A stretch of 64,000 nt of DNA from Pseudocercospora fijiensis CIRAD86. Taxonomy: Eukaryota > Ascomycota > Dothideomycetes > Mycosphaerellales > Mycosphaerellaceae. A program made the position numbers and the translations under genes. Below, one piece after another: positions 1 through 12,000 of this stretch (the stretch's first letter is position 1; each line of letters starts with the position of its first letter). The stretch is from contig NW_006921534.1 in assembly GCF_000340215.1 (NCBI RefSeq), positions 1,855,053 through 1,919,052 on the forward strand. Direction: 5' to 3'. The notes under the pieces were generated by a model. The model made no database searches, was not told the DNA's origin, and saw only the letters and a list, made by a program, of their open reading frames with translations.

Positions 1-3000
1 ATTTATAGTCGAAGTAGAAACAACTAAATAAGCTGTCTAGCTTTAGTAACAACTAGAATCGAGGATCCGACTAGCTAGTACTGACCGTAGTAACCGTAGC
101 CGCGGAGGAAACTAAGGCTCCTACTAGAACAGCAATACTAATAGGAGGAATAGTAATAACCGTAAAAGAAGCCGTAGCCGACGGCTATATAGAGGAGGCC
201 ATAATAGGGGCCGCGGAAGGGGCTCGTATCCTTATAATACTAACCGCTCGACTAATAATAGTAGTAGCAACTATAGCAACCTCCTAACTAGATTGAAATG
301 CTTTAATTGTAATAGCACTACCTATCTACTAGGCTAATGCGACAAACCTAGGGATTAGGCCCGAATCGACCGTACTACCGCTAAGTACCGAAAGCACCTT
401 TTAGCCGCTAATGCTACCCCTATCGGGCCTTCCTATTAGTCGAAAAAGGAATAAGCGCCGCACTAACTAGTAGCCTTATACAGCGTAAAACTATCGACAT
501 TGTACTAGCTATTATACGTACCTGTCTTATAGAGGATACGTATAGAACTAACTATAGAGCTAAGGTTATACTAGATCTAGGAAATTTAGTTAGTGCCCTT
601 ATTAACTATCGCCTAGCTAAGCAATTAGACCTTTAACAACTAAATAGGGCTAACCTGCTGACCCTTGCTTAGTTTAATAACGCTCGGCACTTGACCTATA
701 GGGCTTACTATATTCCTATAGTTCTAAAAGACGACCTCGGCAATAAGCGCTTGCTAGACTTTACTATCCACATAGTAGACACAGACAACCTTCCATTTAA
801 CACTATTATTAGCAACCCTGTTCTTAAGTACTACGCTATAGCTATAGACTTAGGCAGCTAATAGTAGCGATTTAGAATCGCTCGGAAAGAAGAAATTAAG
901 TATATTAATATTAGCGAGTGCCCTAACGATATTAGGGTCCTATTTATTAGTAACTTAATACTAGCCTCTACTTTAGCTAATCCGACTACTAATCTTCGCA
1001 GTAGAGATAACGATAAACCTATACCCCCTAATAGTATAGACCCTAAACAGCTTAAGCGTATACTAGAATCTATTCGAGAGACCTATATTAACGTGTTTAA
1101 ATACTACTTAGTATCGACATTGCCTATATTTAAAGAGACGGATTATAAGATTAATATTGTATAGGGCAAGGAGGTTCCTTTTAGACCCCTCTACAACCTT
1201 AGTAAGCGTAAGCTTACTATACTACGTAAATATCTAGATAAGAACCTAGCTAATAGTCGAATTCAGTATAGCAACAGTCCTACTAGTACACTAATCCTGT
1301 TTGTTCTAAAGAAGGATAGTAGCCTACGCCTATATATTAATTACCGTAGACTTAATACTATTACTATTAAGGACCGCTATCTACTTCCGCTTATTAATAA
1401 GACCCTCGATCGCCTTTCTAGTACCTACTTCTACACTATATTAGACATTAAAGACGCCTATTACCGCATCTGTATTCGCAAGGGCGATAAATAGAAGACG
1501 GCCTTTCGTACCCGCTATAGCTATTTCGAGTATTTAGTTATACTATTTAGCCTAGCTAATGCCCCTATAACATTCTAGTCCTATATCAATCGGGCCTTAT
1601 TAGGCCTATTAGACTACCTCTATATAGTTTGCGACTGTTTGCCTAGATAATATCCTAGTCTATATCTATTTACCTAATATTGCAGATTACTAGGCTATAG
1701 TACGTAAGGTCCTCGACCGCCTACGAGCCTATAGGTTGTATTACAAGCCTTCTAAATGCACCTTCGCTACTAAAGAGGTACCCTTCCTTAGTTTCCTCGT
1801 ATTAACTAATAGTATAAGGGCTAACCCTAATTAGGTTAAAACTATTACTAAATAGCCAACCTCTACTAGTATTAAGGAGCTTTAGTTATTTCTCGGCTTC
1901 GCTAATTTCTACCGTCGGTTTATTAAAGGCTATTCGCGGGATATAATACGGTAATACCCCTAACTAAGCTTACTAAAACTAAGGCTAACCTAACTAGAGA
2001 GTTTAAATAGACTAATAGAGCATAAGCCGCTTTTAACGGTTTAAAGCAACGCTTTACTAAAGTCCCCCTACTATACTATTTCGTACTAAACAAGCAGATT
2101 CGTATTAAGACTAACGCTTCGCAGTTCGCTATATCGGCTATAATATCGCAGTAGTCGGACAAGGACTACTACTAGTACCTAATTGCCTTCTTCTTACGGA
2201 AGATAATCGATATAGAGCGTCGCTACGAGACCTACGAGTAAGAGCTTTTAGCAATCGTAGAAGCCTTTAAACACTAGCGCTACTATCTCGATAGTGCTTA
2301 GTACGCTATTTAGGTCTATATAGACTATAACAACCTCCGTAGAATTACAAAAGTTACTAGGGTTATAGGTCGATAGGCTAGATAGGCCGTCTACCTCGCT
2401 AGGTTCGATTTTAATATACTATATCGGCTAGGCGTAAGTAACCCTACTAATAGCCTATCGAGGCGACCTAATTATAATAGCGAAACCTAATATATTAATT
2501 TATTATTTCTAACCCTATAGCACAAGATTGCTATAGACCTTATAGTAAAGTAAGCGTAGGATAAGCGGACTTCCGGACCCTACGGCGGCAACAAATACTA
2601 TAGCGGAGTTATCGTTCTTCTAGTACGCGTTAGAAAGGACGTAGATCGCTCGAGCTATAATAACTCGATTAAAGACATTGCTATCTATAGCGATAGTACT
2701 ACCGAAGAGGTTATAGTTAATCCGGCTACTAGTGCTACTAGATATATATAGTACGTACCTCGTTCGATAGCGAGGGTACTATTAAATAACCTTATAATTA
2801 GGGATAGTTAATCGTTTATAGATAAGCTGTTACGTACTTAGTAGAGGGACGCCTTTGCTATTAAACGCATTAATAGGCTTATAAGTAGGCAAAAGACTCG
2901 ATCTAGTAAGAGTAATAGTTAGTCGATCGACGACAAGGGTTACTTAAAGTTTAAGGGTAGATACTATGTCCCGCTAAACAATCGATTAGATAGGAGCTTC

Positions 3001-4394
3001 TTAAGCGACACTATAATAGTAAGCTTACCGGTTACTATAGTATAGAGAGGTCGCATAAGCTACTATTGCGTATATACTACTAGCTATATAGTAAGCGGGA
3101 TATAAAGGACTACGTAAACACGTATGCCGTATATTAACGAGTTAAAGCACTAAAGCACTTACTATTTAGCGAGTTGTCTTTACTTCCTGTTCTAAAGAAA
3201 CTATTTATAGAGCTTATAATAGACTTTGTTATAGGCCTTCTGCCTACTAAGCGTAGAGGCAGTAAGGACATCTTCGACGCTATCCTTATTATAGTAGATC
3301 GATTTACTAAGGGGGCTCGTTATATCCCTACTTAGAAGGATTAGACAGCTATTAATATAGCTAAAGCACTATAGAACAATATTTTCTATAGCTTTTAGGG
3401 GACCCCTAAGGGGATAGTTTTAGACCGGGGTTCGACGTTTATATCTTATTATTAGAGTAAGATATGCCTGCAACTAAGACTTAAGCATCGCCTATTTATA
3501 GCATTCTATCTATAGACAGATAGCTAGACTAAGAGGCAAAATGCTACCCTATAGCAATACTTACGAAGCTATATTAACGAGGACCCTAACAGATAGGTAG
3601 ACCTCCTATAACTAGCCGAATTCGTATATAACAATAGTATCTACTTATCTACTAAGGTCTTCCCGTATTTCGCTATAATAGATAGCAACCCTATAATGCT
3701 ATAGGACCCCCTATCGCTCGAGGCCGAGCGTAAGGAAAGGGAAGCGCGTTAAGCCTCTAAAACACTAGCGGCTATCGAGAGGGTTTAAAAGATACGGGAA
3801 ATCTATACTAAGATAGCCGAGAAGTTAATAAAGGCTTAAGAATACTAAAAGACCTACTACGATAAGCGGTATACGCTAATAACCTTTAAGCAAGGCGATA
3901 TAGTTATACTAAGTACTAAGAACCTCCGTATCCGCAAACACCTATTACCTAATAGCAAAACAAGGCCTAAGCTTGCACTAAGATATATTAGCCTATTCCG
4001 CATTCGAGAAGTTAAAGGCTCCTCCGTATAGGCCTACTAGTTATAGCTTCTACTATACTATACTATTTATAATACCTTCTATATCTCCCTTCTTAAACTA
4101 TACTACTACTACGGGAACCCTAATAAAGAAGCCCCTACTAAACATAAAGAGATACTAGCTAATAATAAAGAGCTATAGTCTATAGAGCATATACTAAAGC
4201 ATCGGACTAGGCAAGGCAAGAAGGAGTACCTCCTAAGATAGTAAGGCTATTTACCTAAATAGGACTTATAGGAAGCTAAAGCCTCGTTCGAAGATATAGC
4301 TAAGTTATTAGACGAGTATTAGACTAATGTAAAGAATAAGAAGAAGGCTAAGGGCCTATAATGTTACTAGAAAGACCTAGGATTAATGCTACCC
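1..4394 (+). mobile_element. Ty3/gypsy LTR retrotransposon A, 5'-truncated by window edge, RIP-mutated
   Basis: The plus strand carries the gypsy order zinc knuckle, protease, reverse transcriptase, RNase H, integrase. The end is set by the motif TAATGCTACCCCTAGGG (about 4384), which resembles a polypurine tract, followed by TGCTATTAG as a plausible start of the 3' LTR. The 5' LTR lies outside the window, so LTR identity and age cannot be judged. In-frame TAG/TAA codons occur throughout and sit where Trp or Gln is expected, as RIP produces. The family is clear; the right-hand boundary is a reasoned guess. Confidence 0.8.
290..4350 (+). pseudogene. gag-pol relic of gypsy A (CCHC knuckle, PR, RT, RNase H, IN)
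   Basis: A CCHC knuckle is visible at about 299-340 (C-x2-C-x4-Y-x4-C; the Tyr codon TAT is a RIP product of the expected His CAT). An aspartic-protease-like LDxGN motif lies near 570. The RT reads LDIKDAYYRICIRKGDK at about 1441-1490 and continues to the LANAP block. The polymerase box reads CLDN instead of LDD (Asn codon 1649-1651). RNase H (KTNASQFAI) is near 2107, and the integrase core (LIIDFVIGLLPTKR, then DAILIIVDRFTK) lies at 3215-3330. A gypsy-type C-terminal YISLLK block is near 4085. A one-base insertion just before the polymerase box shifts frame near 1640. The protein cannot be made; residues stated are from my own translation. Confidence 0.82.
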
Positions 4395-6930
4395 CTAGGG
4401 TGCTATTAGCTAACTAATTAGAGGCGAGCAATTGTTAGTAAAGACAAGGCTATACTACTATAGTAAGCGTATACCGAGTGTCGACGAGCGCGCTATAACT
4501 ATTAACTAATCGCCTGCTCTTTTAAGGAATCTACCTCTTTACTAGCGTACCCTATAAGGCCCCTCTCTTAGTATTTAGACCCCCTCTTCTATTCCTTTAT
4601 CCTATCGAGGCCCTAAGGCCTGTATAGTCGGCGAAGGCGCGCGTATAGCGAATAGTGCTAGTAGTATATTAGGGGAGCGGCGTACGGTCCTATTAGTAAT
4701 AGTATTACTAAGTGTATTGCTAGGTTAGAAAAGGAAATTAGGAGTAAGATAAAGTTGGCGCTAAGACGGCTAGCGCCGCTATTGTTAACGTTAGCTACTC
4801 GCTACTATTATTAACCTTACTTGCTATTATTCCTATATCTATAAGAACGACCTTACCGCACTATAGCCTAAGGCTAAAACGCACTATACTAACTAAGCTA
4901 AAAAAGGATTAAGCTATTCGAAGGGCTCGAGGCTCGAAGGGTTAACCGGTCGGTTAATAGACTAACTAAGGGCAAAACTATAGAGCTAAGTTAGCTAGGG
5001 TCGATCTTATAGATAATAGGTTACTCCTCGATCTTTCCGACCCTTTAAGCGAGGCGAACCTTAACTATTGCACTTATAATAGCCTTTACCTATAGAAACT
5101 AGACGAACTGTGTTTTTTAAAAAGATAAGATAAGATTAGTTAACAATTAAAGGCTACTAAACCTAGCTAATTAGGGCTAGAGCCTAGCGAAACTACGATA
5201 GTAATAATAGCCCTCGTAATAATAAGAACAACCCTCGGAAGCGGACATTTTTAGGTCTTTTAGAGTAGACATAAAGAACTCGAAACGACATTACTTAGAA
5301 CGGAGGCAGTACTATAATATCTCGTACGCTATCTATTATAGTAGGAAGACGCGCTTGTATTATAATTAGTCGATAGCGCTTAATTCTTATAGGTATATAT
5401 TACTTTATTATATACGAGGATAGCGTAGTTAGAGTTGTATATTATACTAGTATTAGAAGGTAAGTTTTAATATAGTTATATAATTAGATAGTTAAGCGTT
5501 CAATTTAGCGCGGCGAAATAGCTTAGTTAATCTGCTAAGTTAGCGGCAATAGAGGTAGAATATAGATAGGCTACGAGGGCGCGGCCTTTAGAAGGGAAGC
5601 GTGTATTAGGGCTAAAGAGGCTATATGTAATTAGTATATAACTAGGCCGAGTAAAGCTAGGGTCTTAGTGCCTTAGGCAGGGCTTAGCGCTTAGCGTTAG
5701 GCTAACTAGCCTGCCTTCCTCCTTCTCCTCCTAGATCTCTATCGAATACTATACTAATCTACTACTACCCTATCTACCTACTAATATAACCCTTCTTATA
5801 ATATATTAGTAAGGAAGTCCGTAAGTAGCGACTTACTCGTATTAATAAGTCGGACGATAGTCTGTTCGTTAATTAGCCGTAGAAGCGCTATAGAAGCGCT
5901 ATTTTAGTAAGAAGCGAGGATTTCCGGTTATAGGTTGGCGGCTTAATAGCTAATATTTAGCTTAACTAATATCGCTTCTTAGTCTACTAATACTACGTAT
6001 TTTTGTATAGTATAAATTAGAGGAGTATTAGATAGATATAGTCTCGCCTCTTTGTACTTGTAGTAATAAAAAGCAATGCGTTGTAGTATTGCGCTAGTAT
6101 CGTATTAGTATAGTTAAAATTAGCTTCTTAAGTCCAGACCCGCTAAGCTCCTACGCCGAGCGGAAGCCGAAATTTCGCTAGTTTCGGTATAGAGGAAGCG
6201 CTCGTATTCGCGAATTTCTAATATATTAGCGAGCCTATATCTTTACTAGACATACATATTTTTTAAAACAGACAACGGGAGGTTTCTTAGCGATATCGAT
6301 AGTATTATATCCTACCGAAGCAGAAATAAAGACGTATTATAGTAGTGTTGTAGTAGTACCCTATCGGTAGGTATAGATTCCGGCTTTCGAAGCTATAGTC
6401 TCTAGATCGATACGCGATTGCGATACGAATATATTAATATACTAACTACGCCGCCTTCGATAAACCTAAGGTAACACTAGCGACAGAAACGGCATAGAAC
6501 CTACCAAATTCCAAGCTCTTTTATCGTAATAGCTACTAGTAGCGTATTAGAGGTATACCGATTAGGTGTGTTTATAGGTTTTGCTAATTCCTCGTAGATT
6601 GCCGATAGTTAAGAAGACGAAGAGGACCTTATCCGAGATACTACTACTATATTACCGACAACTGTATTACTATCGTTAGCTATTTAGTTAAGAAGCTTAT
6701 TACTATAGCTAGTATTGCTAGATCTATAGCATACAGAAGCTATAATAAAGGAGCAAGCTGCTAATACTACGCGTACTATTATAGAAGGAATAAGATAGGA
6801 GATAGACGAGTTAAGAAGCTATATTGCTAAGCTAGAGACAATCGTTAGAATAAGTAAGACTATAAGGGAGTAACTATTAATATTAGCGATAACCTGCTCG
6901 CTAGAACTACGATCCTACTATTGTTTAAGT
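4395..6930. other. Unresolved RIP-mutated repeat DNA, including the presumed 3' LTR of gypsy A
   Basis: The first several hundred bases are probably the 3' LTR of the preceding retrotransposon, but no second copy exists here to fix its end. No open gene is seen. About 6590-6895 (+) reads as a charged, possibly coiled-coil protein C-terminus (KEQAANTTRTIIEG, then EIDELRSYIAKLE) of the kind that ends some fungal transposases; I could not link it to catalytic motifs upstream. A short repeat shared with 37728-37905 is listed separately. Dinucleotide bias is as in the flanking elements. Confidence 0.5.
5595..5830 (+). repeat. Short dispersed repeat, inverted copy of 37728-37905
   Basis: Reading this stretch against the reverse complement of 37728-37905 shows clear collinear similarity, including CTTCCTCC / CTCCTCCTAG, CTACTACTACCCTATCTACC and a shared end at CCCTTCTTAT. 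Differences are mostly C/T or G/A, consistent with RIP. The second copy sits inside the gag-pol region of gypsy B, so it appears to be an independent insertion of a small element such as a MITE or solo LTR piece. No TIR or TSD was confirmed. Confidence 0.55.
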
Positions 6931-6949
6931 GTCTAGTTAGTTAATAGCA

Positions 6950-7960
6950 TACTATATAAATTTGCCGAAGTCTACGAAGCAATTAGCCTCGTTAATATAC
7001 TTCTTAACCTATGCCTTAAGTACGTTAAAGGACAACTTAATAGGGTTGAAGTCTAGCGAATATATAGGTAGGTATCGAAGGTAGACTCTAGCCGCCGCGA
7101 CTATATCCTTTATACGCTAAGTACGGTAGATTAACGCGTTGTCTATAATAAGGACTATACTAGGCTCTATTTAAGGCAGTACTATATGCTATAACTACGC
7201 CTTAAAGATCTCCGCGGTTATAGAGCCTTAGTAAATAATCGTACCGTCGAGATAGCTATTAACCGAGATAGTAGGTAAGATACTCTATTACTTTAACCTT
7301 ACCGCCGACCCTTCCTTAAAAATAGGGCAGTTAATAGGACCGTATCTATATTTCTGCTATCTAGTACGCTTATTAGACGCGCTCTCGTTAATATATACTA
7401 CCTTCTACGCTAGTATATCTATTTGCCTTATTTTAAAGTTATCTTAAAGGTCCTAGTTCTATTCTACCGCAAACCGTATCGCCTTCTTTCTCGTCTACCT
7501 ATGCCTCTTTAAAACTCGCGATACCGTCGGTTAGCTAATAATAACGTCGTATTCGTCGTATAGATACTATACTACCTTATTTTAATAGATATATAGTTAG
7601 TCGTTAAGGAATTCGAAGATACGCTATATAAATAGGGTAGGTTAGTTAAATTGCGACTATACGCGCTTAGCGATACTTATATTCTTAAAGATTAGTAATA
7701 GCGACCGTAGACGACCTAACCTCGCGAGGTCTTTAATATAGAATATACTAAATAGGCGATAATTATTATAGATCTTATCGATACTACGCCTAGCGATATT
7801 TAGTAGCTCGGAGATAGCAATATTAGATAACTCGCTCTCGTCGAAGAGGCGCTTAATCTTATTAAGCTAATAGTCTAGCAAACGCGCTATTAATAATACC
7901 TTCGAGAGGTATATACTATAGAAATAGCGACGACGAAGTATAGGTAAAGTATTATTTTAG
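6950..7960 (-). pseudogene. Tc1/mariner-type (DDE_3) transposase relic
   Basis: Reading the minus strand from about 7960 down gives an N-terminal helix-turn-helix-like part, then PTVSRVLKRHR, the first catalytic block VVYINES (near 7385; the expected first Asp is Asn), RYGPINCPIF, and then SIVLIIDNALIYRT (near 7130), which is the second catalytic Asp-Asn block with Ile and Tyr for the usual Met and His. The final LPIYSLDFNPIKLSFNVLKA (near 7040) matches the third-acid region of fungal Tc1-like transposases. Many in-frame stops are RIP-type. Terminal inverted repeats were sought in both flanks but not identified, so the element limits are unknown. Confidence 0.82.
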
Positions 7961-8111
7961 TAGAGAGGTAGGAAACCGCTAAGAAGCTAATTCTATACTA
8001 ATTATAGTGCAGCTACACTGCAGCAAGTTCTATAGTCCTCCGAGCGCATAGCGCGACATATTGAATAGCGTAATAGTTAGCTAACCCCTAACTGCTCCTT
8101 CCGTTTCCGTA

Positions 8112-8490
8112 ATACATGCAATGCCACTTTCTACCGCTACCCTTAATAGTAGTCTTCGATCCTCTAACTTCGAAATGCCCGGGCTGCGAGTTCTATATGC
8201 ACCTCGTTAATCGATTTCATTTGCCCGCTATCGCGGGAGAGGTCGAGTCGCTTCGCCGAACGCGTTTCTAATTACATGTCCTCTGCTATTACCTCTTCGG
8301 CAAGTGTGCGGATAGTACTCTAGGATACGGCCATCCGCGTAGTACTAGTAGCGTGTGTACTGCGATAGGTTTTTCGATTAGCTTAGTTGCGGACTAGGCG
8401 TTCGCCGGACTAGGCCTAGGCAGAAGCGTAGTACAACTACGTCCGATATAGCGGAATACCAAGAACGCGAAAGTGAATGCCAAAATCAAT
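8112..8490 (+). pseudogene. 3' fragment of the unknown plus-strand module gene (truncated upstream)
   Basis: This matches 18591-18970, the C-terminal coding part of the plus-strand module gene. Here it is cut off at its 5' side by unrelated repeat DNA, so it implies a third, lost or truncated copy to the left. The reading is LTSKCPGCEFYMHLVNRF, then LFGKCADSTLGYG, with a TAG where Trp is likely. A CPGC pair is visible; copy 2 reads PGY at the same place through a C/T change. Function is unknown. Confidence 0.55.
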
Positions 8491-8674
8491 ACATACTATA
8501 GATAGAATCCAAAGTAGGCTCCTAGGAGCATTGTTCGGGTTACGCTAAGACTCTGATTTCTTTTACTTATGCTTTCTTATTGTACGTAGGAGAGCTATCC
8601 GTATTACATCTACAATCAAGCTGTGACTAAGGTACATACGCATTAAGCTCCTACCGCCTGCTTCGCTACCTCCT

Positions 8675-8995
8675 CCTGCTTACGGTATCTCTAATTAAAC
8701 TGTAATTAAAGTATGTATGTATTAAGCTCCTATCGCCCGCTTCGCCCGCCCCTCTTACTTACGGTGTCTCTAATTAAACTGTAATTAAAGTATGTATATA
8801 TCGAGCTCCTATCGCCCGCTTCGCCCGCCCCTCTTGCTTACGGTATCTCTAATTAAACTGTAATTAAAGTATGCATATATCAAGCTCCTATCGCCCGCTT
8901 CGCCCGCCCCTCTTACTTACGGTGTCTCTAATCAAACTGTAATTAAGGTATACATGCATTAAGCTCCTATCGCCTCCTTCGGCAGCTTCTCTTAA
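8675..8995 (+). repeat. 79-bp minisatellite, about 4 units (module copy 1)
   Basis: Units begin ACGGTGTCTCTAATTAAACT and recur every 79 bp (for example 8761 and 8840). Each contains the block GAGCTCCTATCGCCCGCTTC or a close variant. The array lies between the 3' ends of two convergent module genes. The same array with more units lies at 19140-19610 in copy 2. A terminator or boundary role is possible but not shown. Confidence 0.85.
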
Positions 8996-9051
8996 TCCGC
9001 TAAGCTATTACAACTAGGAATCATCGTTATTACTATAAAATAGACTAGGCT

Positions 9052-12000
9052 AACGTGTAACAGCCTTCCTCTTCGGTAATCTCTTAGCCTGCCTAGCATC
9101 TATAGATATACTAAGCTTTTGAGTGAACTTGGCGATGAATTCGACCTTATAGCGGATGTTGTACTCGTACGTTAGGTCTAGGTCGTGCATCTTTACTACC
9201 TAAACTATCTATTTCTTCTCGTTTCTAGCACGTACTTCGCGGAAGAAGCGAGAAACGGCTTAGATCACCTCGTTGATTATCTATATAGGGTCGACGAACA
9301 CGACTATACTGCCCTCGTACAGATTAATGCCGGTACTACAGATAGGCGTAGTAGAAAAGATCTACGCTAGGCTACTGAATTGATCTTACTAGAAGTCGTC
9401 AACCAATTTCTGTAGGGAATTATCGCTAGCTCTAAGGAAGACAACTAGCAATCTATCTTTCTAAGCTTTAAGGGTGAAGATTTTCATAATTAGTAGAGAG
9501 GAACCGAAGGCTATACCCTTTTTGCCGACAGTTTCGGGATCGGCTTTTTGCTTGTCTAGAATTAATGCCTTTAAAGCCTTATATCTCTCGCTGCCGGCGA
9601 CCAATTTATCGAGATGCTTAATAATCGGGTTGTCTTTTCTGTTATTAAATAAGCCTAGCATCTCCGCTTAGTCTACGGTGAATCGAAATCGCTAGTCTTC
9701 CTCTTTGTAACTGATAAGAACCTTTACCGACTTTCCTTCGGCATTTTCTTGCGTTACGTAGTGTCCGGCATCCTCTAGAATCTGAGACTTCTTTGTTACA
9801 GACGCAAGATTCAGTATAGCAAGTGAGAACTCTATATGAAATTTGTCGTCTAGAAGAGATAGGAGTAGAGTAAAGACGCGTAGCATAGTTAACTCCCGAA
9901 AGTATTAGTGTTTACTATCCTTAGCTTTCGAGAGTAGCAACTTCGATATCTTATCCGCCTCGCGCGTATTAATCTACTCGCGGTGTTTTAGCGTTAAGGG
10001 GGATAGCTAGCCTTCTTTTAGCTTATTCTTATCGGGCAGGTTTATAAGGAGCGCTCTATTGAACCACTTCGTAGAAAAATCTCTCCGAATCATTACTTAC
10101 TTAAGGTCCCTTAAAAGCTTATCTGCCTCTTTATCTAGTTCCTTGCCTCTGCTACTCTTCCTTAGTACTACTAGACTCTTTACGCGCTTATCGAATGCTT
10201 CGATAGCGAGGTTCTTTAGAGTTAGATAGGAATTCTAGCTTCTCTCCTCGTCGATATTGCTATCCTTATCGCGTTCCGAAAACTGCTGCAGAATCTTAAG
10301 TAGGCTAACTAATACATATATACCACTGTCGTAGAATGTGCCTGAAAACGCCTAGAACTCTGTATTGCCGAGTATATATGTGTTCAGTCGCTCTAAGTGC
10401 CTTATAAGGGCAGTGTCTGTTTAGTAGTTCTAGTAAATCTCGTCTACCGCGACGAAGTATACTAGGATAAGAGTTCGCATCGTATTATACTTCTTTGTCT
10501 TAACCGTCTTATTGTTTTTTATTAGAAACTCGTTAGTCTTTAGTTTATTCGCGACGTGCTTTCGCACGTCGATCTACGCTCGGGAATAACTTAAACCCTC
10601 GAGCGCGGTACTAAGCGTCTTACTATAGCTATTAGTAAAGAGGACGTATTTGTAAAGACCTAGGGGTAGGTCTGTATACTAGAACTCTGTATGCTCTTTA
10701 TACCTAGACTAGTCTTTTAGGTATCTATTGAACATTCTAAGCCTGTCGCGAGCTTTATTAAAGGTCCACTTCTTATGCTAATTATGCGTAAGACCGTGCT
10801 TCTCCGCCTACCTCTTATGCTCTCGGAGGTAGCGCTCGTTATAGAGAATCATCTCTAAGTCGGCTTTTTCTAGATCGACAGCTATCGGGAACTTATTTAT
10901 AAAGTTCGTACTAGAGAGACCTTTACATAGAAGTACTACTTCTTAAATGCCTTCTAAAACAGTCCAGCGCTCCGCTATGCTTCCTAGGCAGTACGGGTAA
11001 CCTAGGCCGTCCTCTAGTCGACCTCCGGGGCATAACTTATACTTCGGGTAATTTGGAAGACCGGCTAGCTAATGCGCAAGTTCCGATAATGCTATAAGGG
11101 CCTCGATGATCTCTTCGGGCTCCTTGCTATCGAGATCTTCGCGCGTATCGATCTTGTTCCTCTATCTCTAGATAGCCTTATGCTTCTTATATTAGCGTCG
11201 ATTCAAAACTATAAGGAAGTAGGCAATAATCGATTTGCCTCCGGACATAAAGTCGCTACAAAAGAAACCATTCAGATAATCCCAGGCCTCTAGCAAATAC
11301 CGAGCTGCAATAACCTAGAGCTGCGAGATTCTAGGCTAGTAGGTAGGCTTGAATGCCTAGAGTAGCACCTTAAATCGCGGATCCTTAAGGTTATTTACCT
11401 TATAGCCTAAAAAGTCGGCTATTAGCTAGAGGTACTTTTCATCCGCGTAGGTGAGTTTTTCCTTCGATCGATTAGCGAAACTCGCGTGAAAATCCTTATC
11501 TTCTATGTCCTCGACGCCGCTATTTCTAAAATTAAGAAATTCGGCATCCTCTTTACTCTTAGACGCTTGTCTGAACTCCTCTTCCTCTAATAAGTCTACC
11601 GGCTTATCTTCTATGCCGGTAGTAGCTAACATTAATCGGGAGGGCAGACGTAAGTGCCTACGCTTAGGCACTAGTAAGGACGTCGGACCAGAGCTATCCT
11701 CTATATCTATTCCATGCTCTTCTGAAGCTCCGGGCTCTTGTCCTGCATTGCTAAATTCGTTAATTAAAGGCGGATTAACGTCTATATCCGATATATACTC
11801 TCCTAAAACTCTAGGCTCTTGTTCCGTATTGCCTAGCTCGCTAATCAAAGTCTAATTAACCTCTATGTTTATTCCGTGCTCTTCTAAAGCTTTAGGCTCT
11901 TAGCCTGCATTGCCCGGTTAGTTAATTAAAGGCTAATCAACGTCTATGTCCGATGTATACTCTTCTAAAACTCTAGGCTCTTGTTCCGCATTACTAAGTT

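Noticed and set aside
8675..8995. Possible CRISPR-like array
   Set aside because: The whole 79-bp unit repeats, with no unique spacers, and the host is a fungus; it is a minisatellite.
9474..9671. Plus-strand open frames opposite the helicase gene
   Set aside because: They are antisense to helicase coding sequence and have no motif.
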